Origin: Actinoplanes campanulatus
Lineage (GTDB): Bacteria; Actinomycetota; Actinomycetes; Mycobacteriales; Micromonosporaceae
Assembly (NCBI RefSeq): GCF_014647795.1
Contig: NZ_BMPW01000001.1
Coordinates: forward strand, 310,001-374,000
Direction: 5' to 3'
DNA length: 64,000 nt
Shown here: positions 24,617-32,376 of the stretch, piece after piece
How positions within the stretch are numbered: position 1 is the stretch's first letter
How the letters are laid out: the number at the start of each line of letters is the position of its first letter
Notes under the pieces: model-generated
Told to the model about the DNA's origin: nothing
The model's database searches: none
The model's input: only the letters and a program-made list of their open reading frames with translations
Position numbers and translations under genes: made by a program

Positions 24617-25156
24617 CTATGCCCACTCGGTGGCGAGGACCGCCCAGATCTCGGTGTCGTTGCGGACGCCCTGCCAGGGGTACGACTGCCGCAGCAGCGC
24701 CTCCCGCGTCATCCCGAGACGGCGGGCCACGTTGGAGCTGGCGGTGTTGGCCGGGTTGCAGTGCCACTCGACCCGGTGCATGCCGCGGGTCCTGATCGCC
24801 CAGTCGATCAGCACGCGGACCGCCCGGGTGATCAGCCCGCGCCCGGTGGCGGCCGGTTCCAGCCAGCAGCCGACCTCGCAGTTGCCGCTCCTGGCGTCGA
24901 AGGCCACGAACATGGTGCCGCCGACCAGCGTCCCGTCGAGCCAGATGCCGTACAGCCGCTGGGTGTCGCGGGCGGTGTTGTCGGCGTACCGCTGGAGGGT
25001 GGCGGTCGCGCTGGCCAGGTCGGTGCTGACGCTGGCCCACGGAATCCACGGGTCGACGGTGGCCCGGGCCCGGTCCATGTGGGCGAGGAACTCGGCGGCC
25101 TGCCAGGGTTCGAGGGGGCGCAGTTCGGCGTCTTCGGTGAGTTCGATCGAGAACAC
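24617..25156 (-). CDS. GNAT N-acetyltransferase (RimJ/RimL-like)
   Basis: A 179-residue GNAT protein. LRPLEPWQAAEFLAHMD is the usual first strand-helix, and ATGRGLITRAVRVLIDWAI is the acetyl-CoA pyrophosphate-binding motif A (Q/RxxGxG/A type). HCNPANTASSNVARRLGM is the RimJ/RimL motif B. The acceptor could be a protein N-terminus or a small amine. I chose the GTG at 25156 because the product then begins directly with the first strand; no strong ribosome-binding site is seen. It is immediately upstream of cbiZ on the same strand, with no evident functional link. Confidence 0.8.
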   Translation of the reverse strand: MFSIELTEDAELRPLEPWQAAEFLAHMDRARATVDPWIPWASVSTDLASATATLQRYADNTARDTQRLYGIWLDGTLVGGTMFVAFDARSGNCEVGCWLEPAATGRGLITRAVRVLIDWAIRTRGMHRVEWHCNPANTASSNVARRLGMTREALLRQSYPWQGVRNDTEIWAVLATEWA

Positions 25157-25216
25157 GGGGGCAGCGTAGGCCCAAAGCCCGTACCGGCGGCCGACCGGGG
25201 CAAGCACGATAGAGGT

Positions 25217-26188
25217 ATGAGACACGCCGACGAGGTCAAGCGGGCGCTGGTGCAGGCGGCGGACGCCGCCCGGTTCGCCCCGTCGATCCACAACACGCAG
25301 CCGTGGCGCTGGGTGGTCCGGGACGGCGCCCTCGAACTGTACGGAGTGGCCGAGCGCCAGTTGCACGAACAGGACCCCTCCGGCCGGATGCTGCTGCTGA
25401 GCTGCGGAACAGCGCTGCACCACGCCCGGGTGGCGCTGGACGCCGAGGGCTGGCGCCACGAGGTGGAGTATTCGGCCGACGAGCCGCTGGCGGTCATCCG
25501 GCCGGTCCGGCAGGTGCCGGCGCGCCCGGAGGCGACCAGGCACTTCCAGATGCTCCAGGTCCGGCGGACCGACCGGCGGACGGTGACCGACGAGCGGGTG
25601 CCCGAGGACACGCTGCGCCACCTCGCGAAGGTCACCAAGGAGACCGGGAGCCGGCTGCACGTCCTCGGCCGCGACCAGGTGATCGCGCTGGCCGTGGCGG
25701 TGGACCGGGCGCAGCACGCGGAGTCCGCCGACGGCCGGCTGGTGGCGGAGACCGCGGCCTGGGTGGGCGGCGAGCGCGCCGAGGGGACCGGGATCCCGGC
25801 CTCGGCGCTGCCCGAGGAGGTGCCGCTCACCACGGTCGCCGAGCGTGACTTCGGGACGAGGGGCACGCTGGCGGCCGGTGGCGGGCACGACCGGGCGGCG
25901 ACGTACGCGGTGCTGTACGGCGACGGCGACGGCCCGGAGGACTGGCTGCGCGCCGGGGAGGCGCTGAGCGCGCTGTGGCTGGCCGCGACCGAGCAGGCGG
26001 TCAACCTGCTGCCGTTGAGCGGGCCGGTGGAGATCGCGTACACCCGGCGGACGCTGCGCCGGATGCTCGGCGACGTCGGCTTCCCCTACCTCGCGATGCG
26101 GCTGGGCACCCTGGACCCGGCGCATTCGGCGCCACCGAGGACGCCCCGGCTGCCGGCCGGCCAGATCATCGACATCGTGCCCGGCTGA
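25217..26188 (+). CDS. Acg-type nitroreductase-family protein
   Basis: This 323-residue protein opens with AARFAPSIHNTQPWRWVV and contains RRTDRRTVTDERVP, both typical of the Acg (Rv2032/Rv3131-like) branch of the flavin nitroreductase family. The mycobacterial relatives belong to the dormancy (DosR) regulon and some sequester FMN rather than catalyse. The ATG at 25217 is close to a GAGG and the gene has no leader of note. It stands alone between divergent GNAT and convergent sulfatase-like genes, and a strong bidirectional terminator follows it. Function as a hypoxia or stress protein is inferred from the family. Confidence 0.78.
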   Translation: MRHADEVKRALVQAADAARFAPSIHNTQPWRWVVRDGALELYGVAERQLHEQDPSGRMLLLSCGTALHHARVALDAEGWRHEVEYSADEPLAVIRPVRQVPARPEATRHFQMLQVRRTDRRTVTDERVPEDTLRHLAKVTKETGSRLHVLGRDQVIALAVAVDRAQHAESADGRLVAETAAWVGGERAEGTGIPASALPEEVPLTTVAERDFGTRGTLAAGGGHDRAATYAVLYGDGDGPEDWLRAGEALSALWLAATEQAVNLLPLSGPVEIAYTRRTLRRMLGDVGFPYLAMRLGTLDPAHSAPPRTPRLPAGQIIDIVPG

Positions 26189-26190
26189 GA

Positions 26191-26228
26191 GAACCGGCCG
26201 GCTCCCCCGAGGGGGAACCGGCCGGTTC
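26191..26228. terminator. Bidirectional hairpin terminator between convergent genes
   Basis: GAACCGGCCGG (26191-26201) pairs perfectly with 26218-26228, and an inner CCCCC/GGGGG lengthens the stem. It lies 3 bases after the nitroreductase stop and 17 bases beyond the stop of the convergent sulfatase-like gene, so it can serve both. Confidence 0.8.
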
Positions 26229-26244
26229 AGGGCGGGAGGAGTGG

Positions 26245-27915
26245 TCAGTGGGGGTCGCCCTCGGGTCCGAAGGCGGCCAGGAAACGGTCCCGGAAGGTGT
26301 CCATCCGCCAGATCGGGGCGGCCGGGCCGGGTTTGATGCCGTCCTCCCAGCCCCAGGAGGCGATCCGGTCGAGAACCTTCGCGTCCTTGGCGACGATGGT
26401 GACCGGGACGTCGCGGTTGCCGCTGGTCCCGGCGACGAGCGGGGCCGGCGGGTGGTCGCCCAGGAAGATCATGACGGTGTCGTCACCGGCGTACTCGGTG
26501 AGGAAGCCGAGCAGGCTGTCGATCGAGTAGGCGATCGAGCGGGCGTACTCGGTACGGACCCGGCTCTCGTCCTTCCACAGGCTCTCCGGGCTCGGCGCGG
26601 CGGCCGCCGACGGGCCGTAGACGCTGCCGTCGCCGATCGCGTCCCAGTCGAGCATGCCGGGCACCGGCGTCCACGGGGTGTGGCTGGACGTCAGGGTGAT
26701 CTCGGCGAACATCCGGCCCCGGTCGGTCCGGGAGTACTCCAGCCGGTTGAAGGCGGAGAGCACGTACTGGTCGGGCATCCGGGACCAGCTGAACGAGGGG
26801 CCCTGGTAGCCGACGTTCCGTGAGTCGTAGAGCTGCTGGTACCCGTAGAAGTCGCCCTCCGGCCAGGCGAAGGTGTGCCCGGGCTCGATGCCGACGGTCC
26901 GGTGCCCGGCGTCACGGAAGGCCCGGGTGAGGGTGAGCCGGTCGGTGGCGACCAGACTGCGGTAGCGGCGCTCGTTGTCGATCCACAGCCCGGACTGGAA
27001 GGTGGAGTGGGCCAGCCAGCTGCCGCCGCCCGCGGTGGACGAGGTGAGCCAGCCGGTGCGTGCGGCGAACCCGGCCGCCGCCAGCTTCTCGCTGTTGGCC
27101 GCGAGGCTGTTCAGCACGGCCGTGTTGTAGCGGGGGTCCTCCAGCGCGTTGCGGCCGTAGCTCTCCACGAACGAGAGGATCACGTCCTTGTCGCGCAGGG
27201 CGGTCAGCATGCTGTCGGCCGGCCGGTCCGCGTAGGCGTCCACCCGCACCTCCCCGGCGAACCGTTTCCGGTCGGCCAGGTCGTTGGGCAGCGCGAGCGC
27301 GGTGTGCGCGGCCAGGTCGGCGGCGGTGTGCGAGGCGACCGGGATGCCGCCGATCAGCTGAAAGCTCATCGCGGTCAGGGCGATCCAGGCGGCGCCCACC
27401 GCGCCCAGGCCCCGCCAGGCCCAGGCGCGGTGGTTCTGGAGGATGCCGCTCAGCCGCAGCACCGCCCAGGTCATGGTGGCCACCAGCCCGATCGAGAAGA
27501 GCACCAGGCCGATCGCGACGGCGATGGCGGCGCCCCGGCCGATCGAGTCGGCCAGCACGGTGTAGCCGTCGTCGAACAGGATCCAGTCGAGGGCCGGGTC
27601 GAAGCGGCGGGCCAGCACCGCGAAGAAGCCGATGTCGATCAGCTTGACCACGGTCAGCAGCCCGAGGGTGACGCCGAGCCCGGCGGCGAGCGGGCGACGG
27701 GACCGGCCGAGGCGCCCCCGATCCGGAAGCAGGAGCAGGAGTGCCCCGGCGATCAGCGCCTCGACCGGAACTCGCAGGAGCGCGGTGAAGACCGAATTGC
27801 CGGGCGGCAGCCGGAAGATCTGATCCGGCACGATCAGCGCCAGGAACACCAGCACGGCGGCGAATCCCGTGGTCAGGTGCCGGATGATCCGCCGGTACGG
27901 CTTCGTTGGGCTCAC
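26245..27915 (-). CDS. Membrane-anchored sulfatase-like (phosphoglycerol transferase family) protein
   Basis: The 556-residue protein has five or so hydrophobic helices (about 15-45, 50-65, 75-100, 125-155, 165-190) and then a large extracytoplasmic alkaline-phosphatase-fold domain resembling lipoteichoic-acid synthase/sulfatase proteins: DVILSFVESYGR (metal and nucleophile region), STAGGGSWLAHSTFQSG, IEPGHTFAWPEGDFYG and FLGDHPPAP (metal-binding Asp-His). Such enzymes transfer or remove phosphoglycerol or sulfate groups on envelope polymers. The start is the GTG at 27915. The gene stands alone; the actual substrate is unknown. Confidence 0.77.
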   Translation of the reverse strand: MSPTKPYRRIIRHLTTGFAAVLVFLALIVPDQIFRLPPGNSVFTALLRVPVEALIAGALLLLLPDRGRLGRSRRPLAAGLGVTLGLLTVVKLIDIGFFAVLARRFDPALDWILFDDGYTVLADSIGRGAAIAVAIGLVLFSIGLVATMTWAVLRLSGILQNHRAWAWRGLGAVGAAWIALTAMSFQLIGGIPVASHTAADLAAHTALALPNDLADRKRFAGEVRVDAYADRPADSMLTALRDKDVILSFVESYGRNALEDPRYNTAVLNSLAANSEKLAAAGFAARTGWLTSSTAGGGSWLAHSTFQSGLWIDNERRYRSLVATDRLTLTRAFRDAGHRTVGIEPGHTFAWPEGDFYGYQQLYDSRNVGYQGPSFSWSRMPDQYVLSAFNRLEYSRTDRGRMFAEITLTSSHTPWTPVPGMLDWDAIGDGSVYGPSAAAAPSPESLWKDESRVRTEYARSIAYSIDSLLGFLTEYAGDDTVMIFLGDHPPAPLVAGTSGNRDVPVTIVAKDAKVLDRIASWGWEDGIKPGPAAPIWRMDTFRDRFLAAFGPEGDPH

Positions 27916-27958
27916 GCTCTCTTCATACGCCAGACCCCCGGGTCCGGTTCGACGCGGG

Positions 27959-27990
27959 TTAAATCACTGGATGAGTGAGCGCTCGCTCAT
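27959..27990 (+). promoter_or_regulatory. TetR operator overlapping the promoter of the tetR-ABC operon
   Basis: ATGAGTGAGCGCTCGCTCAT (27971-27990) is a 20-bp palindrome with a single mismatched pair, directly after a TTAAAT (27959-27964) that fits a -10 box. The expected transcription start falls at the left edge of the palindrome. This is the usual arrangement for an autorepressing TetR regulator. Confidence 0.7.
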
Positions 27991-28003
27991 TACGCTGGCC
28001 GCC

Positions 28004-28618
28004 ATGGATTCCCGGCGAAGACGCGTCCCGGCCATGGCGCCGGAGGAACGACGGGCCGCCCTCATCGAGGCGACCATCCCGCTGCTGCACGAGCACGGCC
28101 TGGAGGTGAGCACCCGGCAGATCGCCCATGCCGCCGGGGTGGCCGAGGGCACCATCTTCGGCGTCTTCGAGAGCAAGAGCCAGCTCGTGGTCTGCTCGGT
28201 GGTCAAGGCGCTGGACCCGCAGCCGACCCTCGACGCGCTGGCCGCGATCGACCCGGCCACCCCACTGCGGGGCCGGGTCGCCGCCGCGGCCGAGCTGGTG
28301 CACAGCCGGTTCACCGAGAACGCGCAGTTGATGAGCGAGGCCCGCAAGCTCATCTTCACGAACGCGCCGGACCCGGAGGCGCAGGCCCGGATGGCCGCGT
28401 CGCGGCAGCAGCTGCACGACGCCATCGTCGGCGTCTTCACCCCCGACGCGGCACGGTTGCGGATCACCCCCGAGCGGGCGGCCCGGCTGCTCCTGCTGCA
28501 CTGCGGGGCCAACGCCTTCGGCCCCTTCGGCGAGCCGGGCGAATTCAGTGGCGCCGACCTGGCGTCCCTCCTGCTCGACGGCATCCAGTTGAGGGAAACG
28601 GAGCACGAGAAGTGCTGA
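28004..28618 (+). CDS. TetR-family transcriptional repressor
   Basis: A 204-residue TetR protein: helix-turn-helix at about residues 15-60 (RAALIEATIPLLHEHGLEV ... QIAHAAGVAEGTIFGVFESK) and an all-helical ligand domain after it. It should repress itself and the two downstream ABC exporter genes by binding the palindrome at 27971-27990, with release by an unknown drug or metabolite. The ATG at 28004 is chosen because the in-frame ATG at 27971 lies inside the operator; a leaderless start at 27971 cannot be excluded given the TTAAAT box seven bases before it. The stop overlaps the GTG of the first ABC gene. Confidence 0.85.
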   Translation: MDSRRRRVPAMAPEERRAALIEATIPLLHEHGLEVSTRQIAHAAGVAEGTIFGVFESKSQLVVCSVVKALDPQPTLDALAAIDPATPLRGRVAAAAELVHSRFTENAQLMSEARKLIFTNAPDPEAQARMAASRQQLHDAIVGVFTPDAARLRITPERAARLLLLHCGANAFGPFGEPGEFSGADLASLLLDGIQLRETEHEKC

Positions 28619-30348
28619 TCAAGATACTGAAAGTACATTTAGGCCCGTACCGGAAGGACATCACCCTGGTGGTGCTCTTCCAGTTCCTCCAGACCATCGC
28701 GACGCTCTACCTGCCCGCGCTCAACGCGGACATCATCGACAACGGCGTGATCCAGGGCGACACCGGCTACGTGATGCGGGTCGGCGCCGGGATGCTCGGC
28801 ATCACGCTGGTCCAGATCGCCGCTCAGGGCGTGGCGGTGTTCTTCGGCGCCCGGACGGCGATGGCCGTCGGCCGGGACCTGCGCGCCTCGATCTTCAACC
28901 GGGTGCAGGGCTTCTCGACACGTGAGGTGGGCCAGTTCGGCGCGCCCTCACTGATCACCCGGATCACCAACGACGTCCAGCAGATCCAGATGCTGGTCCT
29001 GCTCACCTTCACGCTGATGGTCTCGGCGCCGATCATGTGCGTCGGCGGAATCGTGCTGGCGCTGCGGCTGGACGTGCCGCTGTCCTCGCTGCTGCTGGCC
29101 ATCGTGCCGCTGCTGGTCATCGTAATCGGCCTGATCATCGTGCGGATGCGGCCGCTCTTCCGGTCGATGCAGGAGCGTCTCGACCGGGTCAACCAGGTGA
29201 TGCGCGAGCAGATCACCGGCATCCGGGTGATCCGCGCGTTCGTCCGGGACGACCACGAGCGGGAGCGCTACGGCATCGCCAACGGCGACCTCACCGACGT
29301 GTCGCTGCGGGTCGGCCGGATCATGGCGCTGATGTTCCCGACCGTGCTGCTGATCGTGAACCTGTCCAGCGTCGCGGTGCTGTGGTACGGCGGTCACCGG
29401 ATCGACTCGGGCGGCATGGAGGTCGGCGAGCTCACCGCGTTCATCAGCTACCTCATGCAGATCCTCTTCTCGATCATGATGGCCACCTTCATGTTCATGA
29501 TGGTGCCGCGCGCCGAGGTCTGCGCCGAGCGGATCGAGGAGGTGCTGAGCACCGCGTCCAGCGTGGCGGCGCCCACGGCGCCGGTCACCACGCTGTCGCG
29601 GCACGGCGAACTCGAACTCCGGGACGTCGGTTTCCGCTATCCGGGCGCCGAGGCGGGCGTCCTCTCCGGGGTCCGCCTGAGCGCGCACCCCGGCGAGGTG
29701 ACCGCGATCATCGGCAGCACCGGCAGCGGCAAGACCACCCTGCTCAACCTGGTCCCCCGGCTCTTCGACGCCACCGAGGGCCAGGTCCTGGTCGACGGCG
29801 TGGACGTCCGGGAGATCGACCCGGCCCTGCTGTCGTCGGTGATCGGCCTGGTCCCGCAGCGGCCGTACCTGTTCACCGGCACGATCGCGTCCAACCTGCG
29901 CTACGGCAACCCGGACGCCACCGACGAACAGCTCTGGGAGGCCCTCGAGATCGCCCAGGCCCGGTCGTTCGTGGAGTCGATGGAGGGGCAGTTGGAGGCC
30001 CCGATCGCGCAGGGCGGCACCAACGTCTCCGGTGGTCAGCGGCAGCGGCTCGCGATCGCCCGCACCCTGGTGCACCGGCCGGAGGTCTACCTGTTCGACG
30101 ACTCGTTCTCGGCACTCGACTACGCCACCGACGCGGCCCTGCGGGCGGCGCTGACCGAGCACATCACGGACGCCACCGTGGTGATCGTGGCGCAGCGCGT
30201 CAGCACCATCCGGGACGCCGACCGGATCATCGTGCTCGACGACGGCCGGGTGGTCGGCACCGGCACCCACGAGGAACTGATGGACACCAACCCGACGTAC
30301 CGCGAGATCGTTCTCTCGCAGCTGACGGTGGAGGAGGCGGCGGCATGA
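28612..30348 (+). CDS. ABC exporter half-transporter, degenerate-site subunit
   Basis: The 578-residue type IV ABC exporter half has six transmembrane helices (about 15-310) and an ATPase domain with Walker A GSTGSGKTT and signature VSGGQRQ. Walker B ends in FDDSFSALD, with Asp where the catalytic Glu should be, so this subunit carries the non-hydrolysing site of a heterodimer. The GTG start overlaps the tetR stop. Its first codons are unusual: ATA, AAA, GTA, CAT and a rare TTA at Leu10 (28639-28641). Drug or lipid export under TetR control is the likely role. Confidence 0.88.
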   Translation: MLIKILKVHLGPYRKDITLVVLFQFLQTIATLYLPALNADIIDNGVIQGDTGYVMRVGAGMLGITLVQIAAQGVAVFFGARTAMAVGRDLRASIFNRVQGFSTREVGQFGAPSLITRITNDVQQIQMLVLLTFTLMVSAPIMCVGGIVLALRLDVPLSSLLLAIVPLLVIVIGLIIVRMRPLFRSMQERLDRVNQVMREQITGIRVIRAFVRDDHERERYGIANGDLTDVSLRVGRIMALMFPTVLLIVNLSSVAVLWYGGHRIDSGGMEVGELTAFISYLMQILFSIMMATFMFMMVPRAEVCAERIEEVLSTASSVAAPTAPVTTLSRHGELELRDVGFRYPGAEAGVLSGVRLSAHPGEVTAIIGSTGSGKTTLLNLVPRLFDATEGQVLVDGVDVREIDPALLSSVIGLVPQRPYLFTGTIASNLRYGNPDATDEQLWEALEIAQARSFVESMEGQLEAPIAQGGTNVSGGQRQRLAIARTLVHRPEVYLFDDSFSALDYATDAALRAALTEHITDATVVIVAQRVSTIRDADRIIVLDDGRVVGTGTHEELMDTNPTYREIVLSQLTVEEAAA

Positions 30349-32306
30349 CCGAGCGAAGCGAGCGTCGCGGTCCGGTCCCGGGTGGGCCGCCGGCCGCCCG
30401 CATGATGATGGCCGGTGGGCCGCCGGAGAAACTCGAGGACTTCAAGGGCTCCACCAAGCGGCTGCTGAGGCTGCTCAAGCCACAGCGGCTGTTCGTCGGC
30501 GGGGCGCTGGCCTTCGGCGCGGTCGGCGTGTTCCTGTCGGTGCTCGGCCCGTACCTGCTCGGCCACGCCACCGACGTGATCTTCGCCGGGGTGATCGGCC
30601 GGATGCTCCCGGCCGGGATCACCAGGGAACAGGCCGTCGAAGGGCTGCGGGCGCGCGGCGACGACACCCAGGCCGACCTGCTCAACGGCATCACCGACCT
30701 GGTCCCCGGGCAGGGCATCGACTTCGACCGGCTGATGGGGGTTCTCGTCTGGGTGGCGGTCATCTACCTCTTCGCCTGGATCTTCGGCGTCATGCAGGGC
30801 CGGCTCACCACCCGCGCCGTCCAGGCCGCCGTCTACCAGCTCCGGCAGGACGTGGAGGACAAGCTGGCCCGGCTGCCGCTGTCCTATTTCGACAAGCAGC
30901 CGCGCGGTGAGGTGCTGAGCCGCGCCACCAACGACACCGACAACATCGCGCAGACCCTCCAGCAGACGTTCGCCCAGCTGGTCACGGCACTGCTGACGAT
31001 CGTCGGCGTACTCGGGATGATGTTCTGGATCTCGCCTCTGCTGGCCCTGATCGCCCTGGTCACGGTGCCGGTGTCGATCTGGCTGACCACCGTGATCGGC
31101 AAGCGGTCGCAGCCCCAGTTCGTCGCCCAGTGGAAGACCACCGGCCGGCTCAACGGGCACATCGAGGAGATGTTCACCGGGCACACGCTGGTCAAGGTCT
31201 TCGGCCGGCAGGACGAGGCGGCGGCGACCTTCAAGACCCACAACGATCATCTGTACGCGTCGAGCTTCCGCGCCCAGTTCATCTCCGGCCTGATCCAGCC
31301 CGCCATGATGTTCATCAGCAACGTCAACTACGTGCTGGTGGCGGTCGTCGGCGGTCTGCGGGTGGCGTCCGGCACTCTGACCCTCGGCGAGGTGCAGGCG
31401 TTCATCCAGTACAGCCGCCAGTTCAGCCAGCCGCTCACCCAGGTGGCCAGCATGGCGAACCTCGTACAGTCCGGGGTGGCCTCGGCCGAGCGGGTGTTCG
31501 CCCTGCTCGACGCCGAGGAGCAGTCCCCGGAGCCGGCCCCGGTCCGGCTCGGGGACGTGCAGGGGCGGATCACGTTCGAGAACGTGTCGTTCCGCTACCT
31601 GCCGGACAAGCCGCTCATCGAGAACCTGTCGCTGAGCGTCGAGCCCGGGCAGACCGTGGCGATCGTGGGGCCCACCGGCGCCGGCAAGACCACACTGGTC
31701 AACCTGCTGATGCGGTTCTACGACGTGACCGGTGGCCGGATCACGCTGGACGGGGTGGACATCGCCACCCTGCCCCGCGAGCAGCTGCGGTCGCAGATCG
31801 GGATGGTCCTCCAGGACACCTGGCTGTTCGGCGGCAGCATCGCCGACAACATCGGGTACGGCGCCTCCTCCCCCGATCTCGCCGCCGTCCACGCGGCGGC
31901 GGAGGCGGCCCACGTCGACGGTTTCGTGCGGATGCTGCCCGAGGGCTACGACACGAAGATCGACGAGGAGGGGTCGAACGTCAGCGCCGGCCAGAAGCAG
32001 CTGGTCACCATCGCGCGGGCGTTCCTCGCCGAGCCGAGCATCCTGATCCTCGACGAGGCGACCAGCTCGGTGGACACGCGTACCGAGGTGCTGATCCAGC
32101 GGGCGATGGCGACGCTGCGCACCGGCCGGACCAGCTTCGTCATCGCGCACCGCCTCTCCACCATCCGCGACGCCGACGTGATCCTGGTGATGGAGAACGG
32201 CACGATCGTCGAACAGGGCGATCACGAGTCCCTGATCGCGGCCGACGGGGCGTACGCCCGCCTCTACTCGGCCCAGTTCGCCCAGGCCGTGGCCGAGGTG
32301 GACTGA
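30345..32306 (+). CDS. ABC exporter half-transporter, catalytic subunit
   Basis: A 653-residue half-transporter that overlaps the previous gene by ATGA. It has a 45-residue charged N-terminal extension, six transmembrane helices (a roughly 50-residue insertion follows the first, containing the segment TREQAVEGLRARGDD), and an ATPase domain with Walker A GPTGAGKTT, signature VSAGQKQ and a canonical Walker B ILDEATSSVD. With the degenerate partner it forms an asymmetric heterodimeric exporter like BmrCD or TM287/288. A strong terminator follows 20 bases after the stop. Confidence 0.88.
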   Translation: MTERSERRGPVPGGPPAARMMMAGGPPEKLEDFKGSTKRLLRLLKPQRLFVGGALAFGAVGVFLSVLGPYLLGHATDVIFAGVIGRMLPAGITREQAVEGLRARGDDTQADLLNGITDLVPGQGIDFDRLMGVLVWVAVIYLFAWIFGVMQGRLTTRAVQAAVYQLRQDVEDKLARLPLSYFDKQPRGEVLSRATNDTDNIAQTLQQTFAQLVTALLTIVGVLGMMFWISPLLALIALVTVPVSIWLTTVIGKRSQPQFVAQWKTTGRLNGHIEEMFTGHTLVKVFGRQDEAAATFKTHNDHLYASSFRAQFISGLIQPAMMFISNVNYVLVAVVGGLRVASGTLTLGEVQAFIQYSRQFSQPLTQVASMANLVQSGVASAERVFALLDAEEQSPEPAPVRLGDVQGRITFENVSFRYLPDKPLIENLSLSVEPGQTVAIVGPTGAGKTTLVNLLMRFYDVTGGRITLDGVDIATLPREQLRSQIGMVLQDTWLFGGSIADNIGYGASSPDLAAVHAAAEAAHVDGFVRMLPEGYDTKIDEEGSNVSAGQKQLVTIARAFLAEPSILILDEATSSVDTRTEVLIQRAMATLRTGRTSFVIAHRLSTIRDADVILVMENGTIVEQGDHESLIAADGAYARLYSAQFAQAVAEVD

Positions 32307-32326
32307 CCGCTCACGGAACAGACGGA

Positions 32327-32354
32327 ACGGGGGCGGCCGGTCGGCCGCCCCCGT
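32327..32354. terminator. GC-rich hairpin terminator between convergent genes
   Basis: A perfect 12-bp stem (ACGGGGGCGGCC, 32327-32338, with 32343-32354) closes a 4-base GGTC loop. It sits between the end of the ABC exporter operon and the end of the convergent Calx-beta gene and can terminate both. Confidence 0.82.
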
Positions 32355-32376
32355 CTCGTCTACCGGTCAGTCGTCA

